Both the position numbers and the translations under genes were made by a program. A stretch of 40,099 nucleotides of DNA, taken from contig JBFHFS010000043.1 of the NCBI GenBank assembly GCA_041583495.1, positions 1 through 40,099 of the forward strand, read 5' to 3'. The notes beneath the pieces are model-generated. The model worked only from the letters and a program-made list of their open reading frames with translations. It ran no database searches and was not told where the DNA came from. Source of the DNA: JBFHFS01 sp041583495. GTDB taxonomy: Bacteria > Bacteroidota > Bacteroidia > Bacteroidales > Marinilabiliaceae. This document shows, in pieces, positions 14,845-23,426 of the stretch. The first letter of the stretch is position 1. Each line of letters begins with the position of its first letter.

Positions 14845-16209
14845 TTATTTCAGAAACAATTCGATAACCGGAATCTCCACATCGGGTTTTATTACCGGCA
14901 AACTTAGGTTGATGTCGTTTTGGCCGGTTTCTTCTTTTAACCAATGGCCTTTAGGGGCGGTAATCTGTATTTCAGAGGCATCGTGTAAAAATTGAGCGTA
15001 CGCAATTTTCCCTTTATAGCCTTTTAATTCGAAGTTCTGCAACGGGTATTCCAGCAGATGAATATAGAGCCGATTGGTTTTGGGGTTATAGGTGAGCAGA
15101 CAATTTTCGGGAACCTGAAACTCATTGGGAGCTTGTGTGCAGTTGTAAATGGAGCGGCTGTTTAACTGCATCCATTGGCCCATATTTTTCAGGGCCGTGT
15201 TGGCCCGCTCATCGAAGGTTCCCCGGGCTGTAGGCCCCACGTTAAGCAGCAGGTTACCTCCTTTGCTGACCGACTCGATGAGCAATCCGAGAAGCTGGCG
15301 GGTATTTTTCCAGGTGTTTTCATCGCGGTAATAGCCCCACGATCCGGAAAAGGTCTGGCAGGTTTCCCAGGGGATGCGTTGTCCTTCCCAGGTGGGCCAC
15401 TCCTTAACTTTAAACTGCTCCGGGGTTGTAAAATCCCAGGCATCGGCATACTCCTTCAGATCCAGCCGGTCGTTGATAAGTATGTTGGGTTGAAGTTCCC
15501 GAACCATCTTAAGCAGAGTTTTGGAGTCCCAGTCTTTTTGGCTTTTGCCATTTTCCCCGGGATAGGAGAAGTCGAGCCACAGAATATCAATGGTGCCGTA
15601 ATTGGTGAGCAGTTCCCGTACCTGGTTGTGCAGATATTCGCGGTATTTATTCATGTCGCGATCTTTATTCATCTCCTTGTAAAGGGCCGGATCGTTGGGG
15701 CGCTCCGGATGAATGCGGTCGAGGGTGAAGTTGGGGTTGTGCCAGTCGATGAGACTGTAGTAGAAGCCTACTTTCATACCTTCGGCACGGAAGGCTTCCA
15801 CATACTCCTTGATGAGGTCTTTGCCAATGGGGGTGTTAGGGGCTTTAAAATCGGTGAATTCCGAGTCGAACAGACAAAATCCTTCGTGGTGTTTGGTGGT
15901 GATCACGGCATATTTCATGCCGGCCTCTTTGGCTTTACGGGCCCATTCGCGCGGATTGTAAAGGTCAGGGTCGAAGTGGTCGAAGTATTTCTGGTACTCC
16001 CCGGTGGAGAGGCGCTCTTTGGTCATGACCCATTCGTGGCGTGCCGGCAAAGCATAGAGTCCCCAATGAATGAACATCCCAAAACGGGCGTCGGTCCACC
16101 ACGCCATGCGTTCCTTTTTTTGAGCAGGGGTTTCACTGGTCAGTTGTTTTTGTCCTGGTGCATTTAGACACAACATCAGGAATAGGGCTATAATCGTGTT
16201 TATTTTCAT
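14845..16209 (-). CDS. Alpha-L-fucosidase, glycoside hydrolase family 29
   Basis: A secreted enzyme that releases L-fucose from glycans. From the ATG at 16209 the protein has 454 residues and a good signal peptide (MKINTIIALFLMLCLNAPGQ); an alternative ATG at 16227 adds six residues. GH29 marks include WWTDARFGMFIHWGLYALPARHEW, TTKHHEGFCLFDS and the nucleophile Asp in DILWLDFSYPG (about residue 213). A smaller C-terminal beta domain follows near residue 360. It is transcribed in the same direction as the GHL10/symporter/acyltransferase operon but is separated from it by 383 bases of low-complexity DNA, so it probably has its own promoter. Confidence 0.95.
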   Translation of the reverse strand: MKINTIIALFLMLCLNAPGQKQLTSETPAQKKERMAWWTDARFGMFIHWGLYALPARHEWVMTKERLSTGEYQKYFDHFDPDLYNPREWARKAKEAGMKYAVITTKHHEGFCLFDSEFTDFKAPNTPIGKDLIKEYVEAFRAEGMKVGFYYSLIDWHNPNFTLDRIHPERPNDPALYKEMNKDRDMNKYREYLHNQVRELLTNYGTIDILWLDFSYPGENGKSQKDWDSKTLLKMVRELQPNILINDRLDLKEYADAWDFTTPEQFKVKEWPTWEGQRIPWETCQTFSGSWGYYRDENTWKNTRQLLGLLIESVSKGGNLLLNVGPTARGTFDERANTALKNMGQWMQLNSRSIYNCTQAPNEFQVPENCLLTYNPKTNRLYIHLLEYPLQNFELKGYKGKIAYAQFLHDASEIQITAPKGHWLKEETGQNDINLSLPVIKPDVEIPVIELFLK

Positions 16210-16418
16210 GGTGGGGTGATTTTTCATGCAAGGTAGAAATAATTCTTTTTTTAATCAACCAATCCGTCAGAGGGAAAAAGAGCCACCCGCCAAGGCACAC
16301 TCCCGGAACATTATATCAGCTCCTTTTTATCCTCAATCCTTTTCAAATCCTTCCTCATGGTTTTCCACCTTCCGCTTAATCCCGAAAGATCCCCGATGAA
16401 TCGCGACCAGCAGAGCTG
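16210..16418. other. Fucosidase upstream region
   Basis: This stretch should hold the fucosidase promoter. No TAnnTTTG box was found on the minus strand. Near 16390-16420 the sequence (CCCCGATGAATCGC then GAGCTGGTTTTCAC) resembles the end of the hairpin cluster at 3515-3540, where CCCCGATGGGGCTGGTTTTCAC also precedes a pyrimidine tract. That suggests a shared repeat. Confidence 0.4.
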
Positions 16419-16592
16419 GTTTTCACTTTTCCACCTCTTTCGCCTCTTCCACCTTTCCACCTTTTTCACCTTTTTCACCTCTTTCACTTTTCCCCTTTTC
16501 CCCTTTTCTCCTTTCCACCTTTTTTACTTCTTTCACTTTTCCACCTCTTTCACTTTTTCACTCTTTTTACCCTTTTTACTTTTTTCCCACTC
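16419..16592. repeat. Pyrimidine-rich tract directly after the acyltransferase stop
   Basis: About 175 bases of the plus strand consist almost only of C and T with interspersed A, in words such as CTTTTCCACC, CTTTTTCACC and CTTTTTACC. It abuts the TAA of the minus-strand acyltransferase gene with no spacer. The repeat unit is degenerate and shows no fixed period. Confidence 0.7.
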
Positions 16593-17702
16593 TTACACCT
16601 TAATAAATATCTTGTTTCGGTACAAAACATAGCCTATCAGCCAAAAGCAGAATATGTGGGTGAGGGCAAAGAGCAGTGAGCCGTTCAGGTTGCCGGCCAG
16701 TGGAACAAAGATGAAGTCGTAGAGCCAGGTTCCGAATCCCATCCTTTGGCCATCAGCACCCTCCATCATTATTAAGTTTGCCCGGGTACGCCCCCATAAT
16801 CCTGCGAGGGCAAAGATGAAGAGAGGATTCATTCCAAAAACCACGAAAAAGGAGGTCCATTTTTTATAGCCCTTCAGGTCGATAATGAAAATCAGAAGGG
16901 CCAATACGAGTGCGGCTAGTCCGGCGGTATAAAGAACATACGAGCTGGTCCACAGGGGTTTGTTTATGGGAAAGACAAGGCCCCAAGCCAGTCCGGCACC
17001 TACCCCGATGAGGCCATATAGGGCCAGTGTGCGGGGCACCTTTAATTTCTCAACACTCTTGATGAGGCCTCCGGCCAGGTAACCAAAAATAACCGTTGCA
17101 ATGGAGGGAAGGGTGCTAAGCAAGCCTTCGGGATCGAAGGGTATGCCAAAGCCATTATAGAGATGTGCTTCTCCCAGCAGGGCGCTGTCGAAGGCAATGG
17201 TGGCATTTCCCTCCAGACTCAAAGGGTCGTTGCCTCCCAGCCAGTAAAGGATTCCCCAGTAAGCCAGCAGGATGGTAAACCCAATGTAGGGAAGCAGCTT
17301 TTTCCCGGATGCCAGCACGATCAGCGAACCGATGCCATAGGCCAGCGCGATCCGCTGCAGAACGCCCATGATGCGCAAATGAGAAAAATCGAATTGCCAC
17401 TGGGGGAAAGAGTTAAGAAACAGCCCGATGGCAAAGATGAGCAGGGTACGTCGCCCCACCCTAAGAAGCGATTGAGCATTTAGGGTGTTTCCGTATTTTA
17501 GGAAGGAAAAGAACATGGAAACTCCTACCACAAAAAGAAAGAATGGAAACACCAGATCGGTAGGTGTGCAACCATGCCATGCAGAGTGTTTTAGGGGGGC
17601 ATAGATATGGTTCCAGCTTCCGGGGTTATTGACGGTAATCATGAGGGCAATGGTTAATCCCCTCAGCACGTCCAGGGCCAGGTACCGTTGTGATTTTGTC
17701 AT
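16593..17702 (-). CDS. HGSNAT-like membrane acyltransferase (DUF5009 type)
   Basis: A 369-residue polytopic protein with about ten or eleven helices. The N-terminal signature LALDVLRGLTIALMITVNNP followed by WHGCTPTDLVFPFFLFVVGVSM identifies the bacterial relatives of heparan-alpha-glucosaminide N-acetyltransferase. His/Asp in the WHGCTPTD loop correspond to the proposed active-site region. Such proteins may acetylate amino sugars across the membrane, but bacterial substrates are not established. Its ATG overlaps the symporter stop by four bases (ATGA), so the two are coupled. Last gene of the GHL10/symporter operon. Confidence 0.88.
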   Translation of the reverse strand: MTKSQRYLALDVLRGLTIALMITVNNPGSWNHIYAPLKHSAWHGCTPTDLVFPFFLFVVGVSMFFSFLKYGNTLNAQSLLRVGRRTLLIFAIGLFLNSFPQWQFDFSHLRIMGVLQRIALAYGIGSLIVLASGKKLLPYIGFTILLAYWGILYWLGGNDPLSLEGNATIAFDSALLGEAHLYNGFGIPFDPEGLLSTLPSIATVIFGYLAGGLIKSVEKLKVPRTLALYGLIGVGAGLAWGLVFPINKPLWTSSYVLYTAGLAALVLALLIFIIDLKGYKKWTSFFVVFGMNPLFIFALAGLWGRTRANLIMMEGADGQRMGFGTWLYDFIFVPLAGNLNGSLLFALTHIFCFWLIGYVLYRNKIFIKV

Positions 17703-19141
17703 TTGGAATGTTTGTTTGAGAATATTAGCAGGCCAATAAATACCAAAAACCCGTTGAGCAGCAGGAGTTCAAATCCAAACTTGTAGCCGCCTAACCACTC
17801 CTCCGAGTTGATGTTAATGAGGTAGCAAATAATAGGGGAGAGCACGCTGATATAGGGTACGGCTCTATCGCGGGTGGATCGTTTGGTGAGGATGCCAAAG
17901 GTAAACAACCCCAGCAGGGGACCATAGGTGTAACCTGCGGCGGTAAATACCGAGTTGACCACACTCTCGTCGTTGATGATTCTAAAGAGGACAATCACCA
18001 GAAACATGATGAACGAGAAAGCAATATGGACCTTAATTCTGGTGCGGTTGGTCCTGGGAGAGGCCGGATCCAGATTTAAAAAATCTATGGAAAAGGAGGT
18101 GGTCAGCGCTGTTAAGGCGGAGTCGGCACTGGAGTAGGCCGCAGCTATTATGCCGACTAAAAAGACCACCCCGGCCACGGTTCCAAAATACTTGATGGCC
18201 AGGAGGGGAAATAAATCATCGGTTCGCTCAGGTAAGGCGATTCCCTGGACTTCGGCATAGTGATAAAGCATCACCCCAAGGCCCAGAAATAGAAGGTTGG
18301 TAATGATAAAGGCTGCACTGAACCAAAAAAGGTTCTTTTGGGCCTCGTGCCGGTTTTTGCAGGTGAGGTTTTTTTGCATCATGTTCTGATCCAGCCCGGT
18401 CATCACGATGGTGATGCCTATTCCTGCAATGAACTGCTTGAAGAAGTTGGTGCCCGAACGCCAGTTCCAGTCAAAAATCTTGCTGTAGGGATGTTCTCCG
18501 ATGGTGGAGAGCATATCTCCCATGTTCATGCTCAGCTGCTGAAGAATCACCACGATGGTGATGCCCACCGATAGCAGGATGAAAAATGTTTGCAGAGTAT
18601 CGGTCCAGACAACGGTCTTGATTCCTGCCTTAAAGGTGTAAAGCCAGATGAGGGTGATGGTGGTAAGCACCGTCAGCCAAAAGGGGATGCCCAGTGTATC
18701 GAAAAAGGCAATTTGCAAAACGCCGGCTACCAGGTAGAGCCTGAAGGAGGCACCGATGGTTTGGGAGAGGATAAAGAAGAATGAACCTGTTTTGTAGGAA
18801 CGCAAACCAAAGCGTTGATCCAGATACGAGTAGATTGATACCAGGTTGAGACGGTAATAGAGCGGGAGCAGTACCAGAGCTATGATCCAATAACCCACGA
18901 AGTTACCCAGGATAAACTGGAAGTAACTCCATCCGCTGTGTCCGACTTCGCCCGGAACAGAAATGAAGGTGACTCCTGAAATGGTGGCCCCAATCATCCC
19001 AAAAGCGACCAAATACCAGGGTGATTGGCGATTGCCGGTGAAGAAGGTCTCGCTGTTGGCGTTTCGCGACGAAAACCAGGAGATTAAAAAAAGGACCGAA
19101 AAAAAGACCAGGATAACGAGAAAGACCAGGGTAGTGCTCAT
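17699..19141 (-). CDS. Sodium:solute symporter (SSS family)
   Basis: A 480-residue secondary transporter with 12-13 hydrophobic helices. SSS features include the discontinuous first helix region (TFISVPGEVGHSGWSYFQF), a GLDQNMMQK segment in the middle and AAYSSADSALTALTTSFSIDF, the conserved Na+-site helix. The substrate is not evident from sequence; SSS members in Bacteroidota near GHL10 and amino-sugar genes often carry sugars or muropeptide parts. The start lies 20 bases after the GHL10 stop and the stop overlaps the acyltransferase start. Confidence 0.92.
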   Translation of the reverse strand: MSTTLVFLVILVFFSVLFLISWFSSRNANSETFFTGNRQSPWYLVAFGMIGATISGVTFISVPGEVGHSGWSYFQFILGNFVGYWIIALVLLPLYYRLNLVSIYSYLDQRFGLRSYKTGSFFFILSQTIGASFRLYLVAGVLQIAFFDTLGIPFWLTVLTTITLIWLYTFKAGIKTVVWTDTLQTFFILLSVGITIVVILQQLSMNMGDMLSTIGEHPYSKIFDWNWRSGTNFFKQFIAGIGITIVMTGLDQNMMQKNLTCKNRHEAQKNLFWFSAAFIITNLLFLGLGVMLYHYAEVQGIALPERTDDLFPLLAIKYFGTVAGVVFLVGIIAAAYSSADSALTALTTSFSIDFLNLDPASPRTNRTRIKVHIAFSFIMFLVIVLFRIINDESVVNSVFTAAGYTYGPLLGLFTFGILTKRSTRDRAVPYISVLSPIICYLININSEEWLGGYKFGFELLLLNGFLVFIGLLIFSNKHSK

Positions 19142-19161
19142 GCTGTGTGGTTGAGATTTGC

Positions 19162-20676
19162 TTAACGCAGATTTACATCCTCAAAAGAGACGCCGGGCGA
19201 CTCCATATTGGTAGGACTTATCGCGGTGATGGTATAATAATAGCGTTTGGGGTTTGTTTTTCGGTCTATTGGCAGTGTGACCGATGTTTGGCCGGTTACC
19301 AATACGATGTTTTCGGCATTTTCGATACGGGGGCTTTTGCCCCGCTTAAACTTATAGAGCACAAATTTTTGATTGTTCTCACCCTTTGTCCAGCCTAACT
19401 GCAGGTGATCACCCCAATGGTTTATCACCAGGTTCCGTGGTGGTTCTGCAATGATGGGAGTTGCTCGCTTGTTCGCGGGGGGCAGGGCTTCGTAGCGGTA
19501 AAGTTTTCGTTCCAGTTTTTGTTTGAGTTTGAGGGGATTACTTCTCATGCTCCTGGCACTGAAATACATGCTCCCCTCGATGTTGGGGAACGTTCGGTTG
19601 AGCGCTACCTGTTTGGTGATCTGTTTGGCCGACCGCCATTCCTTATCTTGAGATTTCTTATCGATCCGATAGAAGGCCTGTCCGATATACATTCTGCACC
19701 CATAGGCATTTTGGTTCCACCAGTCGGCGAGAATGGCATAGTCGGCTACCTCTTTGCCAATGTGCCAATAAATTTGCGGGGTTACATAATCCAGCCATCC
19801 CTCTTTTTGCCATTTCAGTATGTCGGCATAGAGATCGTCGTAATTGGTTTGTCCTGCCCGGGTGCGTGAACCTTTTGGATCTTTATCGATGTTACGCCAA
19901 ACGCCAAAGGGGGAAATGCCAAACTCAACATGGGGTTTAATGGCCTGAATGGTGTCGTGGAGTTGACGGATGATGAGGTCTACATTGTCGCGTCGCCAGT
20001 CTTCTTTCTGGTTGGCGGAAAAGCCACGAGGATATCTTTCAAAAGCTGCCTGGTCGGGAAAATCCTGGCCGGGGATGCGGTAAGGATAAAAATAATCGTC
20101 GAAGTGAATGGCATCGATGTCGTACCGTTTGAGAACATCGGCCACCACCTTGGCCACATGGTTGCGGGTTTCGGGAAGGCCGGGGTTAAAATATCGTGTT
20201 TTGCCATAGGTGACAAACCATTCGGGATGTTGATTTACCGGATGGCCGGGTGCAATTGAGGCGCGTGCAGTATCGGTTACAGCACGATAGGGGTTTAGCC
20301 AAAGGTGAATGTCCAGTCCGCGCTTTCGGCATTCGCTGATGGTGAAGGCCAGAGGGTCGTACCAGGGATCGGGGGCTTTTCCCTGCTTGCCGGTGAGCCA
20401 CTGCGACCAGGGCTCAAGAGCGGATGGGTAAAAGGCATCTGTGGCAGGCCTTACCTGAAAAATGACCGTGTTCATATGGTAGGCTTTCGCCAGATCGAGT
20501 AATTCAATCATCTCCTCCTTTTGCAGGTCGGAGGTGAGCCCCGATTTGGAAGGCCAGTCAATATTGGCTACCGAGGCAATCCAAACGGCACGCATCTCGC
20601 GCTTGGGCGAGTCCTGAGCAGCCATTGCCGACACCATTAATAAGGCGAAAAGGGTTGATCTCAGACGTATTGTCAT
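19162..20676 (-). CDS. GHL10 (DUF187/YngK-like) family secreted glycoside hydrolase-like protein
   Basis: A 504-residue exported protein. A signal peptide ends near AMAAQ-21. A GHL10 TIM-barrel domain runs from about residue 27 to 340, with REMRAVWIASVANIDWPSK, NTVIFQVRPATDAFYPS, DIHLWLNPYR and IDAIHFDDYFYPYR as recognisable blocks. A fibronectin-III-like C-terminal domain covers about residues 410-500. YngK-like proteins are thought to act on cell-wall or related glycans, though the reaction is not firmly known. It leads the operon with the symporter and acyltransferase. A TATGTTTG -7 box lies about 55 bases upstream. Confidence 0.92.
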   Translation of the reverse strand: MTIRLRSTLFALLMVSAMAAQDSPKREMRAVWIASVANIDWPSKSGLTSDLQKEEMIELLDLAKAYHMNTVIFQVRPATDAFYPSALEPWSQWLTGKQGKAPDPWYDPLAFTISECRKRGLDIHLWLNPYRAVTDTARASIAPGHPVNQHPEWFVTYGKTRYFNPGLPETRNHVAKVVADVLKRYDIDAIHFDDYFYPYRIPGQDFPDQAAFERYPRGFSANQKEDWRRDNVDLIIRQLHDTIQAIKPHVEFGISPFGVWRNIDKDPKGSRTRAGQTNYDDLYADILKWQKEGWLDYVTPQIYWHIGKEVADYAILADWWNQNAYGCRMYIGQAFYRIDKKSQDKEWRSAKQITKQVALNRTFPNIEGSMYFSARSMRSNPLKLKQKLERKLYRYEALPPANKRATPIIAEPPRNLVINHWGDHLQLGWTKGENNQKFVLYKFKRGKSPRIENAENIVLVTGQTSVTLPIDRKTNPKRYYYTITAISPTNMESPGVSFEDVNLR

Positions 20677-20730
20677 AGCTATTCCGGAGGTTTTATTTGA
20701 ATCGATGATTAAAATGTATCATACATGTTA

Positions 20731-20738
20731 CAAACATA
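20731..20738 (-). promoter_or_regulatory. Putative -7 box (TATGTTTG) for the GHL10 operon
   Basis: The minus strand reads TATGTTTG, an exact TAnnTTTG match about 55 bases before the GHL10 start. A TTG upstream is only 12 bases away, shorter than usual, so the -33 element is doubtful. Confidence 0.45.
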
Positions 20739-20822
20739 AAAAAAATGCACAATAAAATGTCCTGAAAAGAAAAATGATCAGGGGATTTCGTGTAAAATGT
20801 TTAGGGATGCCCCCGGAAACAG

Positions 20823-20872
20823 GACAGCCGGGTTGAGCGATAATTTTTTTGTTTATCGCTAGCCCGGCTGTC
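20823..20872 (-). terminator. Long hairpin between the uracil permease and GHL10 genes
   Basis: GACAGCCGGG-TTGAGCGATAA pairs with TTATCGCT-AGCCCGGCTGTC over about 20 bp with small interruptions, around a T-rich 9-base loop. It lies 16 bases after the permease stop codon, the expected position for its terminator. There is no U-run after the stem on either strand, so it may be an RNA-stability or Rho-linked 3' structure. Confidence 0.55.
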
Positions 20873-20887
20873 GAAGAATTTATAGGG

Positions 20888-22078
20888 TTATCGTGATTTT
20901 TGGGGAAGAATGAGGTTAAGGATAACCCCGGTAACTGCCGCAAGACCAATTCCGGCCAATGAGAAATTACCAAACTGGATTACGGCCCCGCCGATGCCCA
21001 CTGTGAGCACAATAGATACGATTACCTGATTGCGGGTTTTATTCATGTTGGTCTTCGAGTCGATCAGGGTTTTGATGCCCACGCTGGCAATCATACCAAA
21101 GAGCAGCAACATAATTCCACCCAGAACCGAAGGGGGAATGGACTTAAGAAAACCGCTTATTTTGCCAATGACCGAGAATACGATGGCGGTGATGGCAGCA
21201 ATGCGAAGGACCATGGGGTCGGTCACTTTGGTCAGGGAGATGGCACCCGTCACCTCCGAATAGGTGGTATTGGGAACACTACCCATCATACCGGCCATGG
21301 CGGTAGCGACACCATCGCCCAACATGGTGCGATGCAGGCCCGGGTCTTTCACAAAATTCTTTTCTGCTACGGCGCCAATGGCATACATATCGCCAATATG
21401 CTCAATGATTGGGGCAATGGCTACCGGAATCATATAAACGATGGCGCTCCAGCTAAATTCAGGCATCGTAAAGGCAGGCAGTTGAAACCAACTGGCTTCC
21501 AGTACCGGTGAAAAGTCGACGATGCCGGCGAAATAGGCCGCTAAATAACCGACTATGATTCCACAAAAGATGGGAATAAGCTTGATGAGTCCGCGGGTAA
21601 AAACGACCACGATGATGGCGGTAAGCAGTGCAGTCACGGCTATGGGCCAATTGGTTTTTGCCATCTTAACCCCCTCGGAGGCCAGGGAGAGACCAATGAC
21701 CATGATGACGGGTCCCACCACTACCGCAGGGAAAAATTTGTCAATCAGTTTGAGGCCCCTCCATTTTACGAGGGCCGACATTACGCCATAAACAACTCCC
21801 ACGGCCACGATGCCCGAAAAGGTACCAGGCAGGCCAAAGAGACGTGTGGCTTCGATGATAGGAGCTATGAACGCAAAACTACTACCTAAAAAGACTGGTA
21901 CACTGCCTTTGGTTATCAGGTGGAAGATGAGTGTGCCCACGCCGGCGGTGAACAGAGCGACAGAGGGTTCTATCCCTACCAGCAGAGGGACTAAAACGGT
22001 GGCCCCAAAGGCAACAAACAAAAATTGAATGCCTAAAATGGTCTTTCTTGGTAAATTTAGTTTGCTAATATTCTCCAT
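20888..22078 (-). CDS. Uracil/xanthine permease (NCS2 family, UraA-like)
   Basis: A 396-residue inner-membrane nucleobase transporter, probably proton-coupled, with 14 helical segments in the UraA fold. Visible family motifs are GSSFAFIAP in TM3, the TM8 IAPIIEHIGD segment with the substrate-binding Glu, and GSVPNTTYSE in TM10 with the second key Glu. These match uracil permeases, but xanthine or uric acid transport cannot be excluded by eye. It is monocistronic, with a strong hairpin after the stop. No purine or PRPP riboswitch was recognised upstream. Confidence 0.93.
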   Translation of the reverse strand: MENISKLNLPRKTILGIQFLFVAFGATVLVPLLVGIEPSVALFTAGVGTLIFHLITKGSVPVFLGSSFAFIAPIIEATRLFGLPGTFSGIVAVGVVYGVMSALVKWRGLKLIDKFFPAVVVGPVIMVIGLSLASEGVKMAKTNWPIAVTALLTAIIVVVFTRGLIKLIPIFCGIIVGYLAAYFAGIVDFSPVLEASWFQLPAFTMPEFSWSAIVYMIPVAIAPIIEHIGDMYAIGAVAEKNFVKDPGLHRTMLGDGVATAMAGMMGSVPNTTYSEVTGAISLTKVTDPMVLRIAAITAIVFSVIGKISGFLKSIPPSVLGGIMLLLFGMIASVGIKTLIDSKTNMNKTRNQVIVSIVLTVGIGGAVIQFGNFSLAGIGLAAVTGVILNLILPQKSR

Positions 22079-22649
22079 TTAAATTTAGATAAGATGTTTA
22101 AAAAAATGTTTCGGCTACGAAAATATAAAACCTGGGCATAATAATTTGTATCAGAGGCCATTTTTCTTGCCTCCTTTTTATCAATGGGTTATTTGCTTTT
22201 ATGGGGATTGGTATTTAGGGGTTGTACAAGGGAGAAGGGTGGAAAAGTGAAAAGGTGGAAAAGTGAAAAGGTGGAAAAAGTGAAAAGGGAAGAGGGAGAA
22301 GGTTAAAGGGTGGAAAAGTGAAAAAGTGAAAAAGGTGGAAGAGGGAAAAGTGAAAAGGGAAGAGAGACAGGAAGAGAGAGAAGGCGAAAGGCTAAAGGAT
22401 AAAGAGAAAAGGAGAAAAGGTTAAAGGAGAAAGGGATAAGATGAATTCAATAGTACTGATAGGAGGAGACTAAAATCTGATTCTTAATTTCCACCGGAAA
22501 TTTTTTCGTACCAATTTGGGCTTAAGGGAGTGTAACTAAAAAGAGCGTTAATACGTCTTACCTATAGATCGTAATTGAACCTCGAAAAAGGGTTGTTTTT
22601 TATCCCCAGGGCTTAACTGGTTTTTAGTAATTTTTTAAAACTCCGTGCC
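22079..22649. other. Divergent intergenic region with a purine-rich tract
   Basis: About 570 bases separate the minus-strand permease from the plus-strand GIN-domain gene, so promoters for both are expected. The middle (22229-22441) is the low-complexity tract listed separately. On its sides I saw AT-rich DNA but no exact TAnnTTTG box at a suitable place, and no open frame worth calling. Confidence 0.4.
22229..22441. repeat. Purine-rich tract (same family, opposite orientation)
   Basis: The plus strand is almost only A and G in words such as GGTGGAAAAGTGAAAA; the minus strand therefore reads as the same CTTTTCAC/CTTTTCCACC type seen at 3531, 16419 and 32039. Unlike the other three, it is not adjacent to a stop codon; it lies between two divergent genes. 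Confidence 0.68.
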
Positions 22650-23354
22650 ATGACCAAAACATTCTATTGCTTCGTTTGGGCATTTTTTTTTACTCTTGCC
22701 TGCGTGCCGGAAATTCAATCACAGGAGAAAGAGGTAAGGCTCCTGTCAGATCCTTTTACTGAAATTAGTGCCGGGTCGGGGATCGATGTGTTTCTCACCC
22801 AGGGAGAGGCTGCGCAGGTCGTGGTAGAATCAGATAAGAGTGTGCTCGACAAAATTGTGACCCGGGTGGAGGGAAATGTGCTGAAGATATATATCCGCAA
22901 CAACTTACGCTGGGTGCGTTCGCACTCGTTGAAAGTGTATGTTACGATGAAGGAGGTAAACGGACTTTCTATTTCCGGGGGGGCTGATTTAAGAACCACG
23001 GCTCCCCTAACGACAGCCCAATTAACGGTGAATTGTTCGGGAGGCGGGGATGCTTATATTGCAGTGATAGCCAATCATGTGGAGTTGTACGCCAGTGGCG
23101 GGGCCGACATTGATATAAAGGGAGAAACGCAGACTCTGAAAGCGGATGCCAGCGGGGGGGCCGATATCGGGGCCAGGGAGCTAAAGGCTCAAAGAGTAGT
23201 GGCCGAGGCTTCGGGTGGTGCCGACATCGAAGTTTATGCCGGGGAGGAGATTCAAGCCAACGCCACCGGTGGGGGAGATATCCATTATTATGGGTTGCCG
23301 GGGAAAAAAACGATCAATAAGTCGGGAGGCGGAGAGGTCTTCGAAAAACCATAA
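22650..23354 (+). CDS. GIN-domain (DUF2807) secreted protein
   Basis: A 234-residue exported protein with a signal peptide (cleavage near residue 24) and a DUF2807 'putative autotransporter adhesin head, GIN domain', a right-handed beta-helix-like fold common in Bacteroidota. The repeated motif SGGADI (with variants SGGGDA, TGGGDI) recurs about every 15-20 residues from residue 108 to the end, six to seven times. The domain opens with the typical F-E-I-AGSGIDVFLTQG block. The function is unknown; a cell-surface or periplasmic role is inferred. A perfect hairpin terminator follows. Confidence 0.9.
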   Translation: MTKTFYCFVWAFFFTLACVPEIQSQEKEVRLLSDPFTEISAGSGIDVFLTQGEAAQVVVESDKSVLDKIVTRVEGNVLKIYIRNNLRWVRSHSLKVYVTMKEVNGLSISGGADLRTTAPLTTAQLTVNCSGGGDAYIAVIANHVELYASGGADIDIKGETQTLKADASGGADIGARELKAQRVVAEASGGADIEVYAGEEIQANATGGGDIHYYGLPGKKTINKSGGGEVFEKP

Positions 23355-23376
23355 ATCCGATGAGGTAGGATAAGGG

Positions 23377-23422
23377 AACCTCTTCCAAAGGGTGTTGCCA
23401 GGTTTTGGAAGAGGTTATTTTT
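23377..23422 (+). terminator. Intrinsic terminator after the GIN-domain gene
   Basis: AACCTCTTCCAA (23377-23388) and TTGGAAGAGGTT (23405-23416) form a perfect 12-bp stem with a 16-base loop, followed on the plus strand by ATTTTTGTGTTT. It sits 22 bases after the stop codon and between two convergent genes. On the minus strand no U-run follows, so it probably serves the plus-strand gene mainly. Confidence 0.8.
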
Positions 23423-23426
23423 GTGT

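Noticed and set aside
15175..16167. 330-codon plus-strand frame
   Set aside because: It is antisense to the strongly supported GH29 fucosidase, whose motifs fix the real strand.
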